64,000 bases of DNA from Rusavskia elegans (lineage: Eukaryota; Ascomycota; Lecanoromycetes; Teloschistales; Teloschistaceae): positions 264,085-328,084 of the forward strand of contig SAUG01000094.1 of NCBI GenBank assembly GCA_011316305.1. The letters run 5' to 3'. Of the stretch, positions 12,334-23,577 are shown piece after piece. The position numbers were made by a program, and so were the translations under genes. The notes beneath the pieces were generated by a model. That model saw only the letters and a list, made by a program, of their open reading frames with translations, did not search any database and was not told the DNA's origin. Position 1 is the stretch's first letter. Every line of letters begins with the position of its first letter.

Positions 12334-13677
12334 TCAAAGTATTGCGATAGCATTGGCATGTGTGCTCACACCTCCTATGATTTACGTCAGTCTATATCGC
12401 TTCAACCGTTGCGCAGAGCTTTACAAGACACATACCAGGCGTGTTGTTGGGGGAGCTGGTCACGAAGAATGTCCATCTTTTTGTTTCGTGGCACCGCCTA
12501 GCGAGCTTCTCGAGATCCAACATCTCCCCAATGGGGCAACCCCACATGGCAAGAAGGTATTCATGAAGGTAGTATTCTGACCGTAATGAGCACACATGGT
12601 TTTGGGAGATGGCCAAAGTCTCTCACCTCGATTTGACGGCCATGCTTCAAAGCTTGGAGAATCTCCAGCGACGGCAGCGAAGTAGCAATCATGCAGCCAA
12701 TCCAGCATCTTCTCTTCCTGCGCCACGCCCGCCCATTTCTGCTGATCATTCTCCCCTATTTCGAGTGGGCGGACCGCAATAGGTTTCCAGTCCTCTGGTT
12801 TGGTCTGGTGGTATTGGTTGACAAAGCCAGAGCGTATGAACAGAATGTCACCGATCTTAATATGGCCACCCTGTGCCTCGGGTCGAATGTCGATGCCCTG
12901 GTCTTTGCCACAAAGGTAAAGCTCCTCGTAGGGGATCCGGTGATCGATGAAGCTGTCGTATTGAATGCCTTTCTTGTCTGCATAGGCCCTGTAATCAAGC
13001 AGTATGCCTCTTCCGACCAGACCGCCATGCACGCTCCAATGGTGGATGGAGTCCTTAAAGTTCGCGTCCGGTCCAACAATATCGGCTTCGTGTGCGTTGT
13101 TGTAAAACGTTCCAGTAGCCAGGTGAGAGATCTGTCTTGCTTCAGCGTGAAACGGGTCAACGGGTCAAGACCTTACATGTCTGAAACCATCCCATTGGGT
13201 CCCGCTCTGCGTGTTCAGTGTGTAGACATCATCATAGGCTCTTCCGGGGAGCAGGGCTTTGATCTCGTGTTTGAAGGTTTCTCGATGGAAGCAGGGGATC
13301 TCCGGGACATTCATGGGTAGGCTGCTGATGTGAGCCAGATCCGAAAATGGGATGGTCAAGCAGGTCTCACTTGAGAGCAATAGTTTCTCCGGTCTTGATC
13401 TCAGCTGTAGCCGCTTTGACCCTCGTTGGGGTGAGAAGATTGATTCGACCAAGCTAAGATTCCACTCAGTTGACACAGATGGTGAAGACTTTGAGCTGTG
13501 TACCTGGTCATCTTCGCCCCAAACCCATGCGGCCCCTTCCGGAGCGTCCGCTCGCTTTGGCACATCTTTCCGGCTGGGAAATTTTGTGCAATTGGGATTG
13601 AAGGGGATAGTGGTGGCAGTCCTGTTCATGGTCAGGATGTCCCTGATTTGAAGGAGACGAGACTGTGCGACAGACAT
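12334..13677 (-). CDS. Cyclase-family (kynurenine formamidase-like) protein
   Basis: Predicted 362-residue member of the putative cyclase family (Pfam PF04199), related to metal-dependent arylformamidases. Substrate is unknown. Six exons: 13677-13504, 13453-13371, 13321-13177, 13131-12627, 12576-12436, 12374-12334. Every junction restores a conserved stretch: LGRINLLTPTRV, IKTGETIALN, YTLNTQSGTQWDGFRH, HLATGTFYNN, VHGGLVGRGILLDY, YYLHEYLLAMWGCPIGE, SSPNNTPGG and the terminal HANAIAIL. The family metal motif HxGTHxDxPxH appears as QSGTQWDGFRH (residues 124-134), so two metal-ligand histidines are glutamines. I believe this is common in the fungal subgroup, and the chemistry may therefore differ from classical formamidase. 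No signal peptide, so probably cytosolic. An in-frame ATG at 13629 is an alternative start. Confidence 0.9.
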
Positions 13678-14537
13678 GGTATGTGAGGATGGTGGGAATT
13701 GAGTCTGATGCTGTCCCAGCAGGACGATACGATCCTTCCCGTTCCCCGCATCATCAGAGCCGAACGTTCAGATCAAGCAGCATTACGTATGCGGGGTGTG
13801 ATGAAATACCTGCAGTCTAGAGATAAAGATGGAAGGCCTACTAGATTGCCAAGCTTGCTAACCCTGATAGGGCTACTGCCTAGGCTGTCTCGAGATATCG
13901 CGGACTTTCGATGCCATAGGTACACAAGGCGTGAATGCGTTGCTGGGGTTTAAAATACATGAAAGGAGTAACAGTAGAGATTATCGCGGCGTATTATCCA
14001 ACGAGAGCGACAATGGCCTGGGATCGGCGCCACGAAGAGATCCTGAATGCGCTGAACATGACTCGAAATATCAATGGGCCACGCGAGTTCGCGCAAGCGA
14101 AGCCGGATCTAAGACTGGCGAGAAGGTCGAGGCAGAGAAGAAAACAACGGGAGACAGTGGAACCCCACTTACATTTGCAATACGAATGAACAAGATCTGG
14201 AAGAAAGGGGCATCGCAGGAGTTTTCGAACGACTGTAGTAGGAGGGTACGAGCCAGCTATGATAACATGCATAGACATCGATTGAAAGACTTAGCAAATT
14301 GCAGTCTGGTATCCATCGTCATGTGTGTCATAAAGCGGCAATTGAACGCCACTCATGTCGTCTTCATCGTCCCCCAGGCGGTGCAGTCAAACGCCAGCTC
14401 TTGGACTATTCAACGCTTCCCTTGGATGATGTCGACGCTTAACCGAAAATGCGTGGTTTTTGTGCGGCAAATGAGAAGCAGCAGAAAGTAAGGGATTGTC
14501 TAGGGTGCTACCCTTAGGTCGTGGTCATGTGTTCCGT
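13678..14537. other. Intergenic, no gene supported
   Basis: Overlapping plus-strand frames between 13931 and 14491 are not protein-like and belong to no family I recognise. Confidence 0.45.
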
Positions 14538-16890
14538 CTAGAAGACGTCTTCGGGCCATTTGTAGTCCTCTTTTTGAATGTCAGGTAGCAGTTTATCGAT
14601 AGGTTTTGCGGTGGAGGTTCGAGAGAGGGTTGGATTACGCGTATCCTTCATCGGACTACGAGGGAGGGGCGGGATAGATTTGTCTTTGGATGGATCCAAG
14701 GTGATGGCTTCGTCGATCGTAGACAGATTCTTAGCCCCCGACCTACTTGGGGAGGAGTTCTTGCATGCTTGACGCGCCCGTGCTGACGTGTCTTCAGACC
14801 TCACTGCTTGAGGGGGTGATGCCGGGTTGAGGCCTGGCTTATTGTTCTTCGAAAGGCCTGACAGGTACTCATCCAACATCTTTTGCCCAACATGAGGATA
14901 TTCTTTCTGGAGGTTGACAATGTCATCGAGATGAGAGCCAAAGGGGAGATGATCCTTCGGAACAGAGCGCATTGCCAACAGCTTCTGCTTGTCCACCTTG
15001 GCAGGATCGAAACGAGTGCTCATTGCTGGAACAGGTGGGACGGCTGGTTGAACCTGCGATGAATGCTTTTGAGTTCCTTTGGATGCACCAACGGGCGAGT
15101 GCTTCGACGTTGGTTTGTCGGCAGCACTCATGAAGGTACCCTGTTCCTGCGCTCTATGACCACGTGAGGCTTTCTTTACAGCCGTAACCCAATCCGAATC
15201 TGATCCATTGTCCGTGCTGTGCCCAGGTTTGTAGCTTCTATCGGAGGCCCGCTCGCCAGATAGTTTCCTCTTTTTGCCAGAGCTTGTCGGTGCTGACTCA
15301 TGTCCTTTGTTCTGCGCTTTCCCTTTCAATGGGGTTTTCCTTACTGTCGCGGTTTTGATTGCAGGTTTTTTAGGCGTCGAGGTCTGTTCACGCCTCTTGC
15401 GTGATGTTGATGGCTTCCACTCGGAGTCGCTTTCGGCTGGGAAGCTTTCCTCCGTTGAGTTCAAAAAGGACTCCGACGGGAGAGACGGCAACGCTCCAGG
15501 CTTGAAAGGCTTCCGACCAGACTTGGGTATTTTGGGGATCTCGGGTACTTGTCCACGGGAAAGCTCAAGCTCACGGCGAGCCGTTTGTAATTTGCTCTCG
15601 AGATCACTGACTTGTTTGCTCAATTTTCTTTGCTTGGCGATGTTCTTCTTTGAGGGCTGCCTGGTCAGTCTCTGGTTGTCATTCGGTTCAGATGGATGAT
15701 CCGACTTGGGCGAGAGCAATGCTGCGTCGGCTGCTTTTCGTTTCGGAGCTGATAGGTTGAAATGAGACTTGGCCTTCTTCAAACCTTGGAGCGATGGTCG
15801 AGGAAGGCTCAGCGACGTCTTTCGTCCGGTCTCCCGTCCGGCCTCTTCGTGAGCGAGGGGGGCTATTTCACGCCGGGATCGGAGCAGAGCGCTAGCGATC
15901 AGCATGTCTTTGGAGCCTGCTGGCGTAGGCTGCTTGTCTTTGGATAAGGCCGAGGCGTGGTGTTGGTCGAAATCGAGCGTTGAGTCCATTGAGTGACGAT
16001 GACTTGTCCTTTCACTGAAGCCTGACCCATCGATGCTCGAGCCTCGGAAGGCGAAGGGCTGGGTGCCTTTGAAGCCGGTCTTCTTCAATTCGGCATACGC
16101 TTTTTCTGCCTTGATTTTCCTCTCTTGTAAGATAATCTTGTCTGGCTGCTTGTGATCGTCCTTCACCTTCCGATAACCACTGATGCCTTGCCAGACGCTG
16201 ACCGGGTTGAAAGCGCTGGCCAAAGCCTTTCCAAAGCGGTACATTCCTGATGGCTTTGCAGTCTCGATGCCGGCATCGTAGTATGTCTTTTCGTCGTGGA
16301 TAGCGGAAGTGTCGTGAGAGTCGTAGCCGTGGGAGGAAGTCTGATTGTGGTACTGGTCCATTGCTGCGTCATCTCCCAGGTAGATGCTGGGCGGCTTCTT
16401 GCTGACACGGTCATTCATACTCCCCTCGAGGAAAACGGACGGACGAGCCATGCGAGCCTGTTTGCGGCGTTGAGCTGGTGAGATGGGGGACTTGTTTGTT
16501 GGTCGATGGGTGATGATAGAAGAGGTGGAGTCATCGGTGCTCCTGAGTGGCCAGTCGGCCGCTCGACTCCTTTTCTGAGGATGCGAATCTGCACCATTGC
16601 TCTCTTTTGATTGACCGAGGCCCGGCTGAGTAGCATCGGGGAGATGTCCGAGATCTGAAGTGCTCGGTCGCTTCTTGGGATTATTCCAGGGGTTGGAGCG
16701 AGACTCGTGTAGCGGTTGGTTTTCGAGACCAAGAGGATGCAGGTGCGTGTCCTGTTAACCGATTAGCGAGTGGGTATTATTTCAGATCTTCGATTGTAGT
16801 GCGGGTAGATGCAGGTAAGACTGCCGGGTCCAATCGACTTGCCTGGCTACTGGCAGCGTCTACGACAACCTTTGGGCTGTTGAGTGCCAT
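14538..16890 (-). CDS. Conserved basic fungal protein, possibly nuclear
   Basis: Predicted 753-residue protein. I recall members of this ascomycete family being auto-labelled 'nuclear RNA binding protein', and I treat that as unproven. Exons 16890-16843 and 16751-14538. The reading frame continues at least 100 codons upstream of the ATG at 16451 (for example SPISPAQRRKQARMARPS and NPWNNPKKRPST), so that ATG is unlikely to be the true start. The extension leads to an acceptor (GCTAATCGGTTAACAG). Upstream of it, a start at 16890 followed by CAG/GCAAGT gives a GC-AG intron of 91 nt in phase. Conserved-looking core: GMYRFGKALASAFNPVSVW, then AEKAYAELKKTGFKGT. A coiled coil (KQVSDLESKLQTARREL) follows, then long Lys/Ser-rich disorder. 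The C-terminal block contains VPKDHLPFGSHLDDIVN and MLDEYLSGL. Many KKRK-type clusters suit nuclear import. Confidence 0.75.
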
Positions 16891-17931
16891 GCTGTTATAC
16901 GGAGCTGAGAAATGATCATAGCAATAGAGCACAAGCAAACACCATAGCAAATGCAAAGGGAAATGCTGGCAGAAAGTGCACCAAAAGATGGTAGGTAGAA
17001 ATGAAAGTGTTCGATAATTGAAAGTGACTGCTCACTTCCACCCAAAAGAAGCCAAGAGTAAACATCCAGACCCTGGCACTTGATCCGTGCGGCTCTTCGG
17101 CCGAAACCCCACTAGCAGGGGTCGTCCGAGGAGCCTCAACTGCTCCTTCGGTTGGATTCATCTAATCGTTCATGATGATCTCTGGACCTCAGATTTCTCC
17201 AACTGTTTCTCTAGAGAATCATACTGACCAGTTCAACCGCAGCTCTAGATGGCTACCACAGTCATGGCATCTCGTACACAACACTGATCTTCCGAATCAC
17301 ATCTTGGAAACGGTACGCAGAGGAAGGCACCGTACGATGGGGAGATGAGATGGGGAAAAGTATGAGTGCTGTCTCCAGACAGCACTTATACATCTTGTTT
17401 CACGTACAATTGTCAACGTCGGTTCATCGAGAATATGCAGTCCTCGTCTAACCGCTGCAGTCCCGAGACTCCAGCTTCAGCGTCGGCTTCCTGGCTTTCT
17501 CGCCCGTTTCGAACATTACCTTCCCAACCCACTTATGCATTTCGCCCGGTCATCACGAGACCACAACCCGTTTATGGGTCATCTCATGCAGATGATTGAC
17601 ACGCTTGCACCTCCAGGGAGCCACACACGGCCGGCCAAGGGACCCGAAGCTTTAGTGCGACCGACACAAAGCTCGGGAAAGTTAGAATAATGCTGGCGGT
17701 CTTGTTGCGCGCCTATCACCCTTCGTTATTCTCGACGGGAACTTCTGGGTTCATACCTAGCTTGATCAGAGACCATGAATCGTGGGGCGTGGGACATGCG
17801 TCCATGGTGATAATGCGACCCACATCCCGTTACTCAGCAATGGCTGGGAGATCCAACGGACCTTGGGTATTCCCTGCTACCATTCAGCGCCCAGAAGCTC
17901 ACGAACTCGCACCACCCAATTCTCGAAAACT
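16891..17931. other. Intergenic between divergent genes
   Basis: Probable double promoter region. A plus-strand frame at 17366-17599 is Ser/Pro-rich but has no supported splice link to the gene that follows. Confidence 0.45.
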
Positions 17932-19340
17932 ATGGATATCGCCAGATCCATCGATTTCAATAACCTGGACAATCTGGACAAACATGTCGCCTGCCCACCT
18001 CCTGTACCTAACAAAGGCCATCAAATAGATGTCAATCGAGAATTCAACATGTACACAACTGACTCCGTTTCTTACCATGCCGAAGCTCCGCCTGTTTATC
18101 AACAAGACCAATCAGCTGATCCATCCTGGCCATCAAAACCCTCAGATCACCCCAAGTTCGTCCTCAAAACCTTTACTCACAACGATGCTCCGACGCTAGG
18201 GAATCCAGCAAAACATATTCGACACACCGGCGAGCCAAGAAGGTCCTTACAAGCCCCTGAAATTGAGCCAGCTCCACGTCCACGGAGTTCGAACCGACCG
18301 CAGGAGGCTCCCGTTCATGATGCAACCAAGGAACTACCACTTCTGCCGGAGGCAACTATACTTTGTGAACTGTGGGTATAGCTCATTTCGAACCCAATGG
18401 GATACCTGCTAACTGTTACTTCAGACCGGGTGCATCGATGGACTTCACCCAAGTAAACGAGTCGATGCCGGGGAGAATGGGTTTAACCAAGGGAGCATCC
18501 ACCTGTACCCTACGAATAACCTTAAGGAAGAAGTGGTCAGCTAGCAAAGGCTCTCGAACAGTGCGTAGCATCTGGACCATCGCGGCGGACGGGAAGCTCT
18601 GTATACAGCAGAAATGTGAGGCAATACACAAGCAACCCACCAGTCAACTCTACTGACTGCTTCCAGTACCGCAAGACCGCGAGACCCTACCATATACCCT
18701 GTGGTCCAACGAGAAAAAGGTCGTCATACGTCAGCCGACCGAACTTCGATACTACAAAGCTGCAAACTCCGGCGCGCCCTTCAAGACTATTGAAACGTCA
18801 TGGGTTACCTACTCTTTCGAATCGGCGTCCCAGGCTTCTGATTTCCAGTCCAGCCTTCTATCGCCGCTGCAGCTGATCAAAAGCTTTCCCACCTCCCGCA
18901 CCATGCGATTACACCCTTCACCTTTCGTCCGTGCATTCTCTCCTCGCCTTCAACTCTGTGGACTAGAAAATCTCAGGATATTCCGCGACGCGACCGACCC
19001 CAATTGTCTGGTGTGCATGATCCATTACTCTCCCAACTTCCGGCCCTCCAACGGCGACGAGTACATCACATTCAGGATATACCCACCACCAAGAAACTCG
19101 GTACGCATTCGGGAGGACGGCGAGAGCTGTGTCAAGATCAAAGGCTTGGATATCCGAGGCTCTCCGGCTGGTGAACAGGCAAAGAAAGGCAAAAGCCCAC
19201 AAACACAGACTGAGCTTTTGGAGGAGGAGGCATACGGTTCGCGAAGTATCGAGAAGATGAAGATTGAGTTCGAGTCGGGGAAAGAGAAGCGGGCATTCCT
19301 GGAGATGACAAGGGAGCTGCAGGGGTTGAGCTCCTGGTAA
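17932..19340 (+). CDS. Conserved fungal protein of unknown function
   Basis: Predicted 434 residues from three exons (17932-18371, 18425-18615, 18667-19340), with introns of 53 and 51 nt. The first has a CTGCTAAC branch site. The N-terminal third is Pro/Ser-rich and probably disordered. From residue ~147 the protein looks folded and conserved: MDFTQVN, IWTIAADGKLCIQQKLPQD, TLWSNEKKVVIRQPTE, SWVTYSFESASQASDFQ, LQLCGLENLRIFRDATD, CMIHYSPNFRPSNGDEYI, RIREDGESCVKIKG. The frame closes only with the GTGGGT donor at 18372. The start is the first in-frame ATG (ACTATGG); an open frame continues upstream without an ATG. I do not recognise a catalytic motif, signal peptide or membrane segment. Confidence 0.75.
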
Positions 19341-20347
19341 TATTGCTGTGGTAAGGCGCGACGTGATTTACGGAAGCAAAGACGGGATACCCATAAAAGC
19401 AAAGGTGTCAAGGTGAATCATTTCAGGCAGAATCAAGAGATGTTACTCTTCAGCATTACCCAAGCGATGCATTCCACGATTATCAATACGATGACTTACT
19501 CCCTAGCCCACCTAGGTGTATCTTCTCCCAAGCTGGCCTGCCTTTCCGATTTCTTGTGTCGCTGATGAATCCAAAAGCCTTTTGTCTGAAAAGCAACTAA
19601 AGTTAGCACATCCCAGGGACAATCATCTGCCAACAGGACTATCGAAGACACCAACCGAATGGCGCAATGCCGAAGATGCTCTACGGAGGATAAACATCCC
19701 AGTAGGGGAAACAGACAGCTTGTCTTTCGCATCTCCTTCAAAACACGTGAGATCACTCTTCAACTATTGCATTCAGCTGTCTAAACAGGATTGCTGGATC
19801 GACTGATCTGATATCAGCATCAAGCTCTCGCCCGCAATGGTTTTGCCGAACAATCCCGAGGCTTTAGATTCCGAAGATCGACGATGTGCATTGGATGTCA
19901 TTTCTCTAACCCCTGGGTTTTGTTGCTCGTGATTGATTGATTGGCTTCAACAGCATCTCCACTCTCCCAAGCAGCAGATACCCGAATCTGTCACATCTCG
20001 ATCTACCAGATATGGTAAATGCCAGCCATCAGTGCAACGCCTGCAGCTTCTACTTTGTCCCAGGCACATCGGCGCGCTCCTATTGGAAGCGTCCCGGATA
20101 TGATCTACCACTGGCAAGAGATATACAGCAATGACAATTCCTTCAGAAGCGTTAGTCTTGGAGCTTAGACATCGCTCTAACGGAGCTTCTTGACATCATC
20201 ACCCACCTGGGATGACTATCTGAGACTGAATGGGATTCCGAATGATAGGGTGATCCATAGCCAGGTCATTGTCTCTTTGAGGTCCAGTGTCCTGTCTTGC
20301 AGGTCTACATTCCGTCCGCACATCAACCGTTGTCGAATATACTCAAG
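19341..20347. other. Intergenic, no gene supported
   Basis: Short frames only on both strands. The last few hundred bases should be the promoter of the following secreted-protein gene. Confidence 0.45.
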
Positions 20348-21457
20348 ATGCAATTGACCGCGTTTGCTTCTTTGCTTGTTATGGATTATGCTTTGCCGTC
20401 GTGGCCCAGCACCAACAAGGGTGAGCTTCCAAACCAGTAGGTCATGACTCAACCCATCTGAAGTCCATGACTCTGGACTTCACAGCCCGTCCGCCAACCT
20501 ACCCAACTCTCCCGAGGTGATTGAAGCCTTGTCCAACCCTGATCTTTACCATCAGCTCTCAGCTCGTTTCGCGCAATCCCCACTTCAGCCCAACAACATT
20601 TTCAAGGAAGAGTCCTCTGGCGATACACGTGGAACCCGATCTGTTTGCCCGGCTTACGAGGGCAAGACTGAGACCATCAATGGCCAAGAATACAACCTCT
20701 ACTGCATCAACGCCCCGTGGGGTGCGTATTTCTGGCTCCCAAAAGCCAAATCACTTGAAGAATGCGAGACCAACTGCCACAAGAACTCGTGCGACTGCAA
20801 CGTAAGTCAATCGTTCTGCTTCTCCTGCCGACCAAGCCGATCTTACACGTCCACCATAAGTCTCACCACCCTACTCCGTCTCCTGTACTCGCTTCATACC
20901 CGGCATACAACAACAACGTACTGACGATCCCCACGCCATCCAGGGCCAAACCTTCTACCCCACCACGGGCGCCTGCTCCCTCATCTACAGCAAAGACGCA
21001 ACCCCCTACATCTGGGACAACGGCTACGCCAAAATCGGCGCCATCCCCTTCTCCAACCAGCCCACCGCCTTCCCCTCTGCCCACTCCCCACCTCCGACAA
21101 GCAAGTCTGGCATTACGGCCCTTACAACGAGTACCCATTCAAGATGTCCTGCCCCAACACCTTCAACTTCCCTGCCACCGCGAAGAAGAATAAAGGCTAT
21201 GTGGGCGGGGTGGATGAGTGTGCGATCCCTTGCGCTGAAGATGAGGGCTTTTTTGGCTTTCGTTATTATCAGCAGAGTTTGGTGGGGGAAGGGTGGATGG
21301 GAAGAGGGTTTGTAAGCATTTGGCTGAGAAGGTGGGGGAGGGGGTGTGGACGGCGGTGTTCAAACCGAACCAAGCTTTCGCGGGACTGAGTATTGAGGGG
21401 GATTGGAGATGTGGGGAGGAGGGGTGGGATCAGGATAATGGGTGCAGGGTTGAGTAG
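20348..21457 (+). pseudogene. Secreted cysteine-rich (PAN/apple-like) gene with two frameshifts
   Basis: Exons 20348-20436, 20486-20801 and 20944-21457. The N-terminus MQLTAFASLLVMDYALP looks like a secretion signal. Exons 1-3 then read in one frame: CPAYEGKTETINGQEYNLYC, NAPWGAYFWLPKAKSLEEC, CDCNGQTFYPTTGACSL, PYIWDNGYAKIGAIPF. This is a cysteine spacing I associate with PAN/apple-like secreted fungal proteins. Near 21080-21090 the sensible reading moves to another frame (DKQVWHYGPYNEYPFKMSC, GGVDECAIPCAEDEGFFGF). Near 21262-21275 it moves again (GKRVCKHLAEKVGEGVW, FAGLSIEGDWRCGEEGW) and ends at TAG 21455-21457. Both shifts equal one missing base. Either the gene is newly dead or the assembly has two single-base errors. 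A splice alternative for intron 1 (20421-20463) also keeps frame. Confidence 0.65.
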
Positions 21458-22239
21458 GGGTAGGGATAGGGATAGGGATAGGGATGGAGTTGAGTCCATC
21501 CGGAAGGAGGAGGAGGAGCCTTGGGGAGTGAGATGGGGGCGGGGATAAGGTAGCTTTTATGACAATGCTATATGTATGTATGTATACTCAAGTGTTTACT
21601 CCCATCCAGACTTCACAAGTTTGATGGACCTGTTGTCTTCAAGCACCATATCCACAACATATCTTACATATCCCATCAACACCCTGATACCGTCCAATCT
21701 ATGCACTCTCGATTACTTTTGTCCAAGCCTGAATGGTAGTACCCTTTTCTATCATTCATTCTCGATCCTAGGGTGGTGAAGGGCGATGTATGTATCCTCG
21801 TTTGGGCCTCACTTCAATAGCAAAAGTTAGGATGATATAGAAAAATTGATGGTTAAAAATATTTTTGTCTATCTATGCTTTCTTTTTGCCACTATTGGAC
21901 CCTGTGCGGCAATTTTCATACACTTCGAGCTCCCGCGGCTGGGTCAGTCCAAAGTTGGGAAAGGAGGACCAACCAACCATCCTGCATGATCGTCCAGACT
22001 TACTGGTCTTCTGCACAATGAAGCTGGAGTTGAATTCCCCACTGGGATTTGCTTCCTCCAGATTCCGGTTCTTTCCGTAGGCCCTGGCACTATGTTTGGA
22101 TTTGTCAAATTTAGCTGTCTTTTACACTTTCTTGGGTTGGCTTTTTGTTGTTTGCATTCACGAGTTGAAAAGAACGTGACTGCGAGTCTTGACCGTATTA
22201 GCAGTGGTTTTCGGAAAAGTAGATGTTGGATTGATCTGA
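21458..22239. other. Convergent intergenic region with hexamer repeat
   Basis: Four tandem TAGGGA units occupy 21461-21484, starting three bases after the preceding stop codon. The rest shows no coding frame. Both flanking genes end here. Confidence 0.5.
21461..21484. repeat. (TAGGGA)4 short tandem repeat
   Basis: Four perfect hexamers. The unit is not the canonical TTAGGG telomere repeat, so I read it as a simple microsatellite. Confidence 0.8.
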
Positions 22240-23577
22240 TCATTGTCCGGGAGGAGGTGGTGGGGGCGGTGGCGGACCAGGAGGCTGTCCTGGATTCTGT
22301 TGTGATGGATCCCAGCCCGCCGGTGGCGGTGGTGGTGGTGGTGGTGGAGGTGGACCACCAGACGGCTGGCCCAAGCCTTGACCATTTGCTCCAAACGGTA
22401 GGTCCGGCTTGAGATCCCAGAGTAGGTAGTAGTAGCCGTTCCCTGGAGCGTCACGAAAAGCCGGGTGCAAGACCGTCCACATACGGACAGTCGGTTTCCT
22501 TGTCTGTATCTGATCGCTGTGATCTCGGATTAAATAGGCAATCCCCTGACCGTGAGCAGTTCCCAATAAAGCCAAGCCTTCATCTTGATCCATCGTGAAC
22601 AATAGTCCGGGCCAGTCCAGACGTAGGTCAACATTTTCGAGGATTGGTGTTCCAGTGATTTGGTGCATGATCATCCTTGTGTCCAGAGTCGTAATATGAT
22701 CGTGGAGAATGTACCGCAGGTCTGTGGCTGACTTTTGATTACCAATACACACACTTTCCCAAACTGCCCAGGTCCAATCCGACCATCGATTAAGAAGGGG
22801 TACCGGATTATCCTTGCCAACAAAGTGTCTTGGTGAGACCATTTGAGTCGCGATAATTATATGCATAGCTTCTCGAATAACGTGCTCGTTTTTGTAGAAC
22901 CCGTATGTAGGAGGCTATATTAGTTCAGTTTAACTGTATAATATACAACGCATTCGATGGAAACTCACATAGGTATTTCGGTTCAGCTTGAACTTCTCTC
23001 TCTGGCTTGCTATCTTTGACACAAAGTCTCCAGCCTTCAAATTGGCGTAGCCGAGTTGATCAAGCATCGGCTGTGCAAGTCCATTCACGCCATGTTCCCT
23101 GTCTTGTTTCAGAGGCGTTCCGAATGCCCAATCACTCAGATCCCGATGGAGAAATATCGGTCGCTGGTTATCCTGTATCATCTGCAGAAGCTTGCCTCCC
23201 TTGCATTTGTACCAGCCAAAATCAATCGTTGCGCGCGGGATAAGCAGGTCTCGTTGTGTTGTTGACGTCGCATTGTTAAAATAGTCTTCGGTATCCGGTA
23301 CGGCAGCAACGTAGCCTTCAGCTGGATGAAGCAGATTCTCGGAAGACTTGTCAGTCTCAACAGAGTGGAGGTGTGTATGACGACCACGAAGGCCATTTAG
23401 CCGGTTGGAATTCTCATGGGTAGAAGCTCGGGAAGACTGCTGGTGATGCTGATAATATTCAAACTTGGAATGGGCTTTTGGATGGCGAGAAAGAACTAGG
23501 CAGAGTACAGAAAGTACGAGTGCGACAAGTGCTATAAAGCTTCTCCGCGAGTGAACTAGAGACAGCATGGTGACCAA
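22240..23577 (-). CDS. Signal-anchored protein with polyproline C-terminus
   Basis: Predicted 427 residues from exons 23577-22969 and 22914-22240 (54-nt intron, phase 0, acceptor TATAG). An N-terminal hydrophobic stretch at residues ~14-30 (FIALVALVLSVLCLVL), preceded by RR, suggests a signal anchor or uncleaved signal, so the body would be lumenal or extracellular. The body contains GWYKCKGGKLLQMIQ, DWTWAVWESVCIGNQKSATDLRYIL and GYYYLLWDLKPDLPFG and looks folded. I do not recognise the family. The last 40 residues are two proline runs (eleven and nine P) separated by AGWDPSQQNPGQPPG, a typical SH3/WW/profilin-type ligand, which is odd for a protein predicted to face away from the cytosol. 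Confidence 0.75.

Noticed and set aside
8139..13677. Biosynthetic or catabolic gene cluster (AA9, cyclase, regulator)
   Set aside because: No backbone enzyme, the genes are spaced by kilobases without a shared theme, and the Zn2Cys6 regulator is separated from them by an unrelated gene.
13931..14491. 186-codon plus-strand open frame
   Set aside because: Composition is not protein-like, there is no conserved motif, and overlapping frames are equally open.
21461..21484. Telomere-like repeat
   Set aside because: The unit is TAGGGA, not TTAGGG, with only four copies, so it is a simple microsatellite.
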